From Enterocloster asparagiformis (lineage in GTDB: Bacteria > Bacillota > Clostridia > Lachnospirales > Lachnospiraceae): a DNA stretch of 64,000 nucleotides. The stretch's first letter is position 1. Every line of letters begins with the position of its first letter. The notes under the pieces were generated by a model. The model saw only the letters and a list, made by a program, of their open reading frames with translations. It made no database searches and was not told the origin of the DNA. The stretch covers positions 84,429 to 148,428 of the forward strand of contig JAGZSY010000012.1 in assembly GCA_018380885.1 (NCBI GenBank). Direction: 5' to 3'. Of this stretch, positions 7,869-15,757 are shown one piece after another. The position numbers and the translations under genes were made by a program.

Positions 7869-9156
7869 TTATGACTATCTGTTCGGACTTTCTAAAACGC
7901 TTCTCACCACCGCCATGACACTGCTCCTTATCTTTGTTTTAATTGATTTTAAGTTCCCCCGGAGGAAGGTCCTGGCTGTATATGGAGCCTATTTCGTTTA
8001 CGTCGGAATCTCTTCCTGGATTCTGATTAACTTATTTGGCTGGTTGAACTTCATGCGGCTCTTTATTTTCACTATCATTATGCCGGCTCTTGTCATTACC
8101 TATTTCATGGCAACCGATCACGCCATGCAAGCCGTTTTTAACTATGCCAGCCAACTGGATATCGTCCTGATCCTGTCCGCTACCGCAACTATCCTCAATA
8201 CGGCCCTTCACGGCGGCCGGATCAGCGATTTAGTCCTCCGCGTTTTCTTGCTTGCGGTTACCGGCCTGCTGGAATACCGGTATGTCCGGAAGCTGTTCCG
8301 AAGGGTGGCGGACAATCTGGCCTTAAATTGGGGGATACTGGCCGCCATACCGGTCTGCTTCTGTATCCTTCTGATCGTATGCGGCCTGTTTCCAGTCCAC
8401 TTTATCCATAACATCTGGGGGACCATCCAGATTTATGTGATTACTCTCGTTATGGCTGTCGTCTATACCGCGGTATTTAAAAGTTTCGTGGAAAGCTATC
8501 AGCATATGGAGAGCTGCCAGCAGAACGATCTTTTAACCGCGCAGGTCCTGGCGCTCCAGAAGCATGCGGACACGCTGATACTCCATGCCGATCAGGACGC
8601 TCTGTACCGCAATAACGCCCACTATCAGGCACAGACCCTCTATGCCATGCTGAAAAACAAGGAAGTTGACATGGCTGCGGAATTTTTAAGCCGGACCATA
8701 GAGCATGAGCCTTTAGAACCAGTTCCTTACTGCAACAACCTGATAATGAATGATATTTTGACTTATTACTTAACCGAGGCAAAAGAGGAGGGCATTATCG
8801 TCAAAACGAACCTGCATTTTCCTTCTGTGCTCCCAGTTGATGTGATGGAGCTGGCTACAGTGTTTGCCAATGCCATAGAAAATGCAAAGGATGCTATGCG
8901 GGAGATGCCGGAGGCAAAGGAGAAGTGCCTGGAGCTATACTGTACCGATACCCCCAGGTTCATTTTTGAAATTTCCAATACCTGCCCGGGCGCTGTCAAT
9001 TTTGATGAAAATGGAGTTCCCTTAAACAAAGAAAACCAGTATGGAATCCATACCCTGAGTATCCTGGCTTTTACAAAAAAACACGATGCTGTGATTGATT
9101 ACGTGGTGCAGGACGGAATGTTCCGCTTACGTCTGCTTATACAGGATGAGGACTGA
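7858..9156 (+). CDS. AgrC-like GHKL sensor protein, phospho-acceptor His apparently lost
   Basis: 432 residues: six or so hydrophobic segments (residues 10-205), a coiled stretch, then a GHKL ATPase domain with N-box FANAIENAKDA (about 336-346) and glycine region QYGIHTLSI (394-402). The DHp segment RNNAHYQAQTLYAML (251-265) aligns without gaps to the canonical RHDYRHHLQTI type of GHKL kinases, but the phospho-acceptor His position is Asn252 and the following Asp is Asn253. So it may not autophosphorylate by the usual route. It is coupled to the LytTR regulator and probably modulates it in response to a membrane or extracellular signal. Confidence 0.85.
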   Translation: MIFDYDYLFGLSKTLLTTAMTLLLIFVLIDFKFPRRKVLAVYGAYFVYVGISSWILINLFGWLNFMRLFIFTIIMPALVITYFMATDHAMQAVFNYASQLDIVLILSATATILNTALHGGRISDLVLRVFLLAVTGLLEYRYVRKLFRRVADNLALNWGILAAIPVCFCILLIVCGLFPVHFIHNIWGTIQIYVITLVMAVVYTAVFKSFVESYQHMESCQQNDLLTAQVLALQKHADTLILHADQDALYRNNAHYQAQTLYAMLKNKEVDMAAEFLSRTIEHEPLEPVPYCNNLIMNDILTYYLTEAKEEGIIVKTNLHFPSVLPVDVMELATVFANAIENAKDAMREMPEAKEKCLELYCTDTPRFIFEISNTCPGAVNFDENGVPLNKENQYGIHTLSILAFTKKHDAVIDYVVQDGMFRLRLLIQDED

Positions 9157-9619
9157 AATTTCTTTCATGGCGCAAGCCGGGATCTCTGTCTCGCCGCTTT
9201 TCTTCTGTGATCATTACTATGTCGATGTGCTGCTCCGCTACTATTACGCCCGGGCGAAAGAATTGCAGGTTCCCATGTCCATTCATGCTTCCTTACCGGA
9301 ACACCCGGGAATTGCGGAAGAGGACTTATGCGTTGTGCTGGGCAAGCTCTTAGAAAATGCCTTGGAGGCAAGCGTATCCGCGCCGAACAAGCGCCCCCGT
9401 ATTTCTGTATCCATGGCATACCATGACGCTGTGATGGCAATTGAAATCCAAAACACCTACACCGGAGAATTGATCCCAGATGGCCGCGGCTTCCATTCTA
9501 CAAAGCAGTCCGCACAGGAGAGTGAACAATCTGGATTCAGACAGACCCAGGTAATCAACGTTGTTCCCGGTCCGTATAAAACCAGCAAGACCAAGGGAGC
9601 CCTGCTGGATGAACTATGA
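9157..9619 (+). pseudogene. GHKL kinase ATPase-domain remnant
   Basis: The frame reads CDHYYVDVLLRYYYARAKEL, then LCVVLGKLLENALEA, then IEIQNTYTGE, the order seen in AgrC-like GHKL domains (substrate strand, N-box with NALEA, D-box). Membrane segments and the DHp helix are missing, and the glycine-rich lid is replaced after FHSTKQ by an unrelated tail. The frame begins inside the end of the intact sensor gene, without a convincing ribosome site. Most likely a leftover of a duplicated or recombined sensor gene. Confidence 0.6.
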
Positions 9620-9621
9620 TT

Positions 9622-9658
9622 ATAAGGCCCTCAGATTCCGGAAGGCCTTATTTTTTTC
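9622..9658 (+). terminator. intrinsic terminator of the LytTR/GHKL operon
   Basis: ATAAGGCC and GGCCTTAT form an 8-bp stem with a 14-base loop, followed by a run of seven T. Confidence 0.85.
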
Positions 9659-9659
9659 T

Positions 9660-9967
9660 CTGTTTTCAAGCTTTATCCCGTATTAGGATGTCCCCTCCAC
9701 GACTCGTTACGGCGCATAACATGGAAACCGGGAAGGCAGAGTATCCCCTTGGCATAATCCGATCATTTCATTATGGTATGTATTAAACTACTTTTACCAC
9801 CCTTTTTCGAAAGCGCTGTTCTGTTGTAATAAATTTGGCCTCTTCTAACTCTCCAACAGCCCTCAGTTAGGTTGCCAACGGACGATACCGCATCACTGAT
9901 CCGTGTGTCCAAATTCCCCTAGTCAATTGAGTCTGAGACAGCAAATGCTTCAATCAGAGTTTCCTCC
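9660..9967. other. degenerate intergenic DNA at the left edge of the island
   Basis: No intact gene. On the minus strand a short stretch (about 9800-9880) reads GELEEAKFITTEQRFRK, which resembles the winged-helix part of a replication-initiator-like protein, but it runs into stops on both sides. I treat this as decayed mobile DNA without a firm assignment. Confidence 0.3.
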
Positions 9968-10126
9968 ATATGTTTTTGGTTTTGTATAGTGTTGTTTTGA
10001 TCCCTTTTCACTTTCGCAATCCATCAGCCAATTTCATTTATAACACGTAAAAAGGCCAGCCAATTTTTCGTCTGCTGACCTTGAGTTTTTCCCATATAGT
10101 GTTCAAATGCCTTGCTGTAGCTGTGG
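9968..10126. repeat. island-flanking repeat, copy 1
   Basis: About 159 bases, CATATG to CTGTGG, clearly similar to 14280-14442 in the same orientation, with a near-identical core of about 35 bases (AATTTCATTTATAACACGTA onwards). It contains a hairpin AAGGCCAGCC / GGCTG..CCTTG. On the minus strand it encodes a peptide tail with YMGK, QGQ and KNWLAFLR before TGA, shared with copy 2. It is probably the decayed 3' end of a mobile-element gene family. Confidence 0.6.
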
Positions 10127-10142
10127 TCGGGCAAAGAAGCAG

Positions 10143-10188
10143 GAGGGTGTCGCAAAATCATCAAAATAGATGATTGAGCGGCACCCTC
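10143..10188. repeat. terminal inverted-repeat hairpin of the IS remnant
   Basis: GAGGGTGTCGCAAAATCATC and GATGATTGAGCGGCACCCTC are inverted repeats with three mismatches and a 6-base spacer. Position just beyond the 3' end of the transposase tail fits the end of an IS1182-type element. Confidence 0.55.
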
Positions 10189-10284
10189 GCTCTGTATATA
10201 GAAAAAATCAGGAAAACATCATTCTCGATTGACTTCCTCCTGATTTTTGACATACTTTAATAAGCTTACAGTTTTTCTTGTATT

Positions 10285-10646
10285 TATGCACTCGCTTTGA
10301 CATCAATCAAATAGCTTCCAGTCCGCTCATTCTGGATTTTTCTATGTAGTTTATTTAGATTGTATCCCATACTCAGCAAGAGAATCTCCAGTTTTATCTT
10401 CTTACCACGTAGCAGGAATCGTTAGAAACCGTAGTCGTTTTTCAAAACCCCGAAGGCCCCCTCTACCTGGATCGAGCGATTCATCCGGTACTTAATTCCT
10501 TTCTCGCTCTGAATGTTTTGATACGATTCTTCACATTTCTCCAAAAAGCTTTTAGAAACATACAGACGCTTGTTACCCTTCGCTTTCATGCAGTTCTCTT
10601 TATAGGCGCAGCCGGTACACTCCTCACATTCGTATACCGTCACCAC
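10285..10646 (-). pseudogene. IS1182-family transposase, C-terminal remnant with internal stop
   Basis: The frame has the Cys cluster CEECTGCAYKENC, then RSIQVEGAFGVLKNDYGF, then TAA at about 10422, then continues in the same frame as RFLLRGKKIKLEILLLSMGY and NLNKLHRKIQ to a final TAA near 10285. This is the C-terminal block of IS1182-group DDE transposases. The N-terminal three quarters are missing: similarity ends abruptly at about 10646, where the neighbouring gene begins. Truncated plus nonsense, so inactive. Confidence 0.8.
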
Positions 10647-10687
10647 GGATTCTATTTATTCGCATACTTAATTATACCACGGATTCT
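10642..10687. repeat. 12-bp direct repeat at the IS/zinc-finger gene junction
   Basis: ACCACGGATTCT occurs at 10642-10653 and 10676-10687, 34 bases apart, exactly across the boundary between the transposase remnant and the end of the zinc-finger gene. It may mark a recombination or slippage event. Confidence 0.5.
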
Positions 10688-11317
10688 TACCGATTCTGAC
10701 ATATCAAAAATATTATTAATTTCATTTCCTTCTAAATCTTTTGCTAAAGAAATAGCACTCTGCATTGCAATAGGAACTTTATATGGTAGAACAGACCAAT
10801 ATAATACTTGATATCCACCCTTAATGTTTTTATCAGCGATGTTTTTGTGGAACTGTAACTCCTTTGTATAATCCCTTACATCCAATGCCTTAATCCCTTC
10901 TAAATCTTCTAAGTTAGTATAGGTATGGAACTCTTCTTGCAATTCGCGGTATATTTCTTTCTCTTGCCCTCGTTTACATAATTGTAATAACAAATTCTTT
11001 ACTGCAATTTCTGCCAGCATTTTATCTGTCGGAGGTGACTTCAAATTTTGTTCATTTTCATAATCTTGAAAGAATGTTCCATCGCACTCATTACAAATAA
11101 AATGAAACGTACCGGAGTTATTTACCCCTTTTTCGATATCCACAACTTCCATTCCCATCAGTGCTGAAGCGTGCAATATTTTTCCATTTTCAGCAATGTT
11201 TTTGAGTGATAGCTGAGGAACCGAATGCGAATTACAAAAACTTGTCTGTGGTTTTCCACATAAAATACACTCACCTGGTTTTGCACTACTTCTTGCACTT
11301 GAGAGCAATTTATTCAT
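10652..11317 (-). CDS. zinc-binding HNH-like (treble-clef) protein of unknown function
   Basis: 221 residues from the ATG at 11317. Cys17-x2-Cys20, the motif NSHSVPQ (His31) and Cys75-x2-Cys78 make a C-x2-C / S-H-x-x-P / C-x2-C pattern seen in HNH or treble-clef proteins; a nuclease or nucleic-acid-binding role is inference. No good ribosome site precedes 11317. The same frame stays open upstream to about 11390 (KYVEITKLIDIPEGTDVVEI) without a standard start, while an ATG with AGAGG nearby is one base out of frame, suggesting a 5' frameshift. The 3' end abuts the IS remnant, so the C-terminus may also be altered. Third gene of the SEFIR/AbiJ-like run. Confidence 0.6.
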   Translation of the reverse strand: MNKLLSSARSSAKPGECILCGKPQTSFCNSHSVPQLSLKNIAENGKILHASALMGMEVVDIEKGVNNSGTFHFICNECDGTFFQDYENEQNLKSPPTDKMLAEIAVKNLLLQLCKRGQEKEIYRELQEEFHTYTNLEDLEGIKALDVRDYTKELQFHKNIADKNIKGGYQVLYWSVLPYKVPIAMQSAISLAKDLEGNEINNIFDMSESVRIRGIIKYANK

Positions 11318-11454
11318 TTTTTTATGAATCTCAACGACATCCGTTCCTTCTGGTATATCAATTAATTTCGTAATTTCGACATATTTGTTCCTCTTCTAAC
11401 CATCAAATATTTGTATCTTTTTGTACATAGCCTATTTTATAGGCGAATTCGATT

Positions 11455-12306
11455 TTATATCACCTTTGTTCCTGTTTTCTTCTGATTTTCAAATGTACTC
11501 CAAATGAAATCAACAAATATAATACTACTTCCCACTGCCAGCTTAGCGTGACGTTCTTCTAATCCTTGAAAAGATGCACTTTTCCCATGTCCACTACCAA
11601 AAGGATTTCTGATTTCAGCTAATTTTGTTGGAATAGCTCTTAAATTTCCTAAAACAGCCTTTATCGCCTCTGTGCCTTGCTCTGTTTCTTGTATATTTGC
11701 AGGCAATAAATTTAGTGCCCCCATTGTTTTATTGGTAAGCTGGGGAACATCATCGTTCTTGCTCCATTCAATCCCCAATTCGTCTAAAATTGTTTTACAG
11801 CAGCTCTCTATAAGTTCCTTTGCCAGTCCAATAGCATTTGTAGGGTTTGTCAACTGCATTGAAACCATTAATTCCATTTGTTGAGACATATATTCACTCG
11901 AAAACTTGCATTTTAAATTATCGGCTGTCTTCGCAATAGCAGAGGATCCCCCTTCTACTCTGTCTATAATGACCTTGCATTTTTTGAAAATCTTTGCATA
12001 TCTTTCATCATACCTTGAAATGCTGCTCCCCCAATAGGCATCATCTTCATAATTCTCGTTATACTCATATTCCATATTGTCTTCAGAATAATGAAACAAA
12101 TCAGAAAGCAGCTTAACCCTATCTTCATCAGATGCACTATTTAAATATGCAGTAAGCGACTTCCCCTATGATAAACCAAACTTCTCACATAATGCCTCTC
12201 CTATACTGTTTGTCGTAAATACATCAAAGTCATTAGTTGAAAAATTCAGGACATATCCGCTCCTGTTAAACAGCATCAGAAATGTTCCTTCTTCTTGTTT
12301 TGTCAT
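11455..12306 (-). pseudogene. AbiJ-like abortive-infection protein interrupted by an amber codon
   Basis: From the ATG at 12306 (AAGG 4 bases upstream) the frame reads MTKQEEGTFLMLFNRSGYVL and on to CEKFGLS, then TAG at 12168-12166 (codon 47), then GKSLTAYLNSASDEDRVKLL without a frame change to the end. The N-terminal part looks like an AbiJ-type N-terminal domain; the C-terminal part (IGLAKELIESCCKTIL, LRAIPTKLAEIRNPFGSGHG) looks like the Abi C-terminal domain, including the R-N and G-H-G motif. A single-base change of a sense codon would explain the stop. Downstream restart at TTG 12099 would omit the N-terminal domain. It starts 27 bases after the SEFIR gene. Confidence 0.75.
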
Positions 12307-12333
12307 TATACCTTACCCCTAACATTCACAGTT

Positions 12334-13800
12334 TCAACTTAGTGTACCTATATCTTCAACCTTAATACAATTTAATATTGCAGGTGCTGCATCCCAACTA
12401 CCAGAATATTTCATTTTATCGTCAAATGTACACTTTTCAATAACTGCTCTCAAATCACCTATGCTCTCTACTCCGAACAATGTTATCATCTTCTCGCAGA
12501 ATCTACGAGATTTCATTTTTCCCCATTCAATCGGTATATTTTTAGCATAAATATAACATGTTGGAAACCAATAAATGTCATGCCAGTTTTGTTCACTCTC
12601 TGCTAAATCATAAGCATTGCAAACCTGATAAAGAAACAAGTCTGCTTCTGCAATGGCTTCCCCAGTATAAATCGGAAGTTTCTCCCTCTGATTGCAAATA
12701 ATATCACCCATTAGTGTATATTTATTCTTCATCTCCGTTTTAGGTTTATAGCATTCCTCAATTACACGACTGTGATGCCTAAATGCTGTATAATTATTCT
12801 GCTTGATAGCGTTTCCAAATATACTTGTTTCAAGAAAATATGTGTATGTAAGCATTACATTTATTGCTGCATAATCTTTAACATGACGCATAAATGCAAT
12901 AACACATATAAATAATTCCCAAATATGATTTTTAAATACATCTATGTCATCATTAGAAGCCGAACTCGCATTAGGCTCAAATGTTTTGATACAAGTCAGT
13001 TGATTATACATTGCTTCAAAGCACTCCGCTAATATTTCTGCATAACCCAACTCCGTTTCCGCAATTACCTCCACAAAGTCCAAAAAAATATCCCTCACAG
13101 GCTTGGTATTCAAAAATATTTCGTATATTCGTTCTGGTTTGGCACCTTTTTCAAAATATTCTTTCATAACTTCAAGATAGGCTGTCTGAAATCTGGATAT
13201 ACAGCTTTTTCGTTTATTTTCCGTATTACTTCCGTGTATTTGACGAATCAAATCCTTTAGTGGAAAAAAATTTGATTTCTCCTCATCTAGCCATTCCGGT
13301 CTTTTCCCTAATTTAGGTTTCATAAATTGCGGTTTCTCATATATATTTCGGAGAAGCTTCTCATATTCTTCCTCATATGTATCTGAATTAGAAAGATCAA
13401 TGTATATCCTTGTCTTTATGTAAGTAGGAACATAAGGTTTTCCATCTTCATCCTTTTCTGCGATAACAGGAATGAATTTTTCCTGTTTCATATTTCCATA
13501 GATTTCGCTAGAAATAATTGCAGTTTCATCTCCTACGCCTCCAGTACGATCATTGGCTTTCTGAACATATGCTTTATCACAAATAATAAGAACCTTTGTA
13601 ATCTCAGGATCATTAACACAACGCTCCATAAATGCATATTTATCTTGACCTTCTTTCAAATCCCATTTATCAAGAACAACCTCAACCCCATGAGAAACTA
13701 ATCTCTGCGCCAGTTCCAACACCTGTGCATCACTACTCCATGAGTATGAAATAAAAATTTTTGGTATTCTATCTTCCTGCAATATATACTCCCTCCTCAT
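12334..13800 (-). CDS. SEFIR/TIR-like domain protein, candidate anti-phage effector
   Basis: 488 residues. The first ~170 form a SEFIR domain: KIFISYSWSS (14-23), VVLDKWDLKEGQD (41-53), FMERCV, VLIICDKAYVQKAND, GGVGDETAIISSEIY, KFIPVIAE and a closing YEKLLRNIYEKPQ. SEFIR proteins are TIR relatives with a described single-gene anti-phage system in bacteria, where the effector is thought to deplete NAD. The remaining ~310 residues are helical and unassigned, likely the sensor part. ATG at 13800 overlaps the XRE stop as ATGA; a TTG at 13782 with AGGAGG 9 bases upstream is an alternative start. Intact and AT-rich, unlike the core genome. Confidence 0.85.
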   Translation of the reverse strand: MRREYILQEDRIPKIFISYSWSSDAQVLELAQRLVSHGVEVVLDKWDLKEGQDKYAFMERCVNDPEITKVLIICDKAYVQKANDRTGGVGDETAIISSEIYGNMKQEKFIPVIAEKDEDGKPYVPTYIKTRIYIDLSNSDTYEEEYEKLLRNIYEKPQFMKPKLGKRPEWLDEEKSNFFPLKDLIRQIHGSNTENKRKSCISRFQTAYLEVMKEYFEKGAKPERIYEIFLNTKPVRDIFLDFVEVIAETELGYAEILAECFEAMYNQLTCIKTFEPNASSASNDDIDVFKNHIWELFICVIAFMRHVKDYAAINVMLTYTYFLETSIFGNAIKQNNYTAFRHHSRVIEECYKPKTEMKNKYTLMGDIICNQREKLPIYTGEAIAEADLFLYQVCNAYDLAESEQNWHDIYWFPTCYIYAKNIPIEWGKMKSRRFCEKMITLFGVESIGDLRAVIEKCTFDDKMKYSGSWDAAPAILNCIKVEDIGTLS

Positions 13801-14021
13801 TTGTTTCCAGTTTTTATTTCATTGCCATCCGGCAATATAAAGACCTGCTCATATGTTGCATCCACTGCCTGAGCAATCTCCATCATCTCCTCAAAAGATA
13901 CTGTTCCACGCTGCAATTTCTTGTTAAAGTTCTGTGGAGTCTGACCAAGCCTCCGTGCCAGTTCTGAAATACTAATATTCATTTTCTCACATAATTCTCT
14001 AATCATTTCTGATGTTGTCAT
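13797..14021 (-). CDS. small XRE-family helix-turn-helix regulator
   Basis: 74 residues from ATG 14021 (GGAGG with 7-base spacing); an upstream extension in frame has no ribosome site. ISISELARRLGQTPQNFNKKL is a textbook XRE HTH, and DATYEQVFILPDGNEI closes the fold. Its stop overlaps the SEFIR start, so it is coupled to it and probably represses or licenses the defence operon. Confidence 0.85.
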   Translation of the reverse strand: MTTSEMIRELCEKMNISISELARRLGQTPQNFNKKLQRGTVSFEEMMEIAQAVDATYEQVFILPDGNEIKTGNK

Positions 14022-14062
14022 TACTACTCCTCCAGATATTCTTATTATAAACCATTTAGTTG

Positions 14063-14269
14063 CTAAATACAATACTGCGAAGCATCCCCAAGGAACTCTA
14101 TGCTTTCACTTTCCGGTATCATGTAATCGCCATTAATCTCTTTCAGGAATTCCACAATCCCTTCTTCAATTTCTGGTTGCATCAGACAGTTAAACTCTCT
14201 GTTTTTAAATGTAATTTTCAATTTTAAGTCTACATCAAAGTCCCTTTCCTTATCAAGCTCTGCTCCCAT
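14063..14269 (-). CDS. small acidic protein of unknown function
   Basis: 68 residues with GGAGG properly placed before ATG 14269, so probably real. Rich in Glu, Asp and Ile, no Cys motif, no membrane segment. First gene of the run leading to XRE and SEFIR (41 bases to the XRE start). Function unknown; a regulator, antitoxin-like partner or inhibitor is possible on context only. Confidence 0.6.
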   Translation of the reverse strand: MGAELDKERDFDVDLKLKITFKNREFNCLMQPEIEEGIVEFLKEINGDYMIPESESIEFLGDASQYCI

Positions 14270-14279
14270 TCTTTACCTC

Positions 14280-14442
14280 CATATGCTTTTTTCGTTTTTA
14301 TGGTGTTGTTTTTATCCATTTTTCACTGTCAAAATCCCATCACTCAATTTCATTTATATCACGTAAAAAGGCCAGCCAATTTTTCATCGGCTGACCTTGA
14401 ATTTTTCCCATATATCACTGAAATACCTTCCTGCATCTGTGG
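14280..14442. repeat. island-flanking repeat, copy 2
   Basis: Direct, diverged copy of 9968-10126. On the minus strand the shared tail reads YMGK-QGQ-KNWLAFLR with INEIE before TGA, but here an in-frame TGA also precedes it, so this copy is more decayed. The two copies bracket the IS remnant and the whole SEFIR run. The following 14443-14727 has no gene I can support. Confidence 0.6.
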
Positions 14443-14727
14443 AAGGGCCAAAAAATCGGGGCCAAAAACGCCCATTTTTTGCTCTGTTTTTTGCTCGATT
14501 TTTGCCCAAAAGCCACTATATCTCGTGGTTTAAACCTCTATTTTTTCTTAAAACCACAACACCGCATCATTATCACCGACTCCACATGTGTTGAGTGTGT
14601 GAAAAAGATTCTCAAAAGACAGAATTCGCTCTTGGCGGAACTGTTATTTTTCTGTCAACATATCCATTCCGTTTCTATAAACTCTCAATTTCAACACATT
14701 TTAGATTGTGCTACAACCTGTGACACA

Positions 14728-15738
14728 TTACTTTTCTTTTGCTTTCTTCTGCAATAACTGAAGCGAATTCAAATAATCTTGCTCGACATCACTAAGTGTC
14801 CTCGCCTTATATTTCCGATATTCATCGGTTGCCTTATCAACTGCCTGTTTATGCGATATGCTTCCATTTCCTGCCAAAAGCTGTTCTCCACTCATTGTCA
14901 AAATACGATCCAGATGGTCTGACCAATCCTGCATAGTCATAGCCTGCTCACGCTCTGCCTGGCGCTCTGCAAAATCCAAATATCCGGATACCAACTGCCC
15001 CATAGCACGAAGTTCTTTCTCGTTCAAATAGTTTTTTGCTATAACGGCCTCTTTTAATGTAGGCTGTTTCCCTGCAAAGGTGGTCAGTCCCATAAACTCT
15101 CTTTCTGCATCCGCTCTTGTATAAATAACCTCTGCAGCAGTCTGTCCATGAATCGCATAATGAATTTTATTTTGAACTTTTTTAAAGAAACGAATAGAAA
15201 TCTCCGCTTGAGGATCATAGTTAATACTGGTAGCATAAATTTCCAATACCTGGCGGTAAAACACTTTCTCAGATGCACGGATATCTCGGATACGCTCCAG
15301 CAATTCCTTGAAATAACCACCACCGCCAAGATTTTTCAGCCGCTCATCATCTAAAGCAAATCCTTTGCGCATATATTCCTTCAATATGCCGGTCGCCCAA
15401 ATTCTGAACTGTGTGCCACGCTTTGACTTCACACGATAGCCAACCGAAATAATAACATCAAGGTTATAGAATTCTACGGGCTTATCCGAATTTGCAATGT
15501 GCAAAATTTGCACATTGCCTGCCTTCTGAAGTTCTCCTTCTTCAAAAACATTTTTAATGTGTTTTGATATTACAGAACGATCCCTTTGAAATAATTCAGC
15601 CATCTGAGCCTTTGACAACCAGACGGTATCGCCATCAAAAGTCGTTTCAATTTTTGATACTCCATCCTCAGTGGTATAAATAAGCATTTGAGATATCTTT
15701 TCTGTACTGTCACCCAAAAGGATATCTTTATTATCCAT
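14728..15738 (-). CDS. RhuM-family protein
   Basis: 336 residues, full length for the family. The N-terminal half carries the RhuM signature: DTVWLSKAQMAELFQRDRSV, ISKHIKNVFEEGEL, FYNLDVIISVGYRVKS, GTQFRIWATGILKEYM. RhuM was named in Salmonella pathogenicity island 3, is common on mobile islands and beside restriction or toxin genes, and has no settled biochemical role; the N-terminus resembles a DNA-binding domain. GAAGGAG precedes ATG 15738 by 7 bases. It starts 19 bases after the ATPase/nuclease gene and is almost certainly cotranscribed. Confidence 0.9.
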   Translation of the reverse strand: MDNKDILLGDSTEKISQMLIYTTEDGVSKIETTFDGDTVWLSKAQMAELFQRDRSVISKHIKNVFEEGELQKAGNVQILHIANSDKPVEFYNLDVIISVGYRVKSKRGTQFRIWATGILKEYMRKGFALDDERLKNLGGGGYFKELLERIRDIRASEKVFYRQVLEIYATSINYDPQAEISIRFFKKVQNKIHYAIHGQTAAEVIYTRADAEREFMGLTTFAGKQPTLKEAVIAKNYLNEKELRAMGQLVSGYLDFAERQAEREQAMTMQDWSDHLDRILTMSGEQLLAGNGSISHKQAVDKATDEYRKYKARTLSDVEQDYLNSLQLLQKKAKEK

Positions 15739-15757
15739 ATGACTTCTCCTTCAGCAT

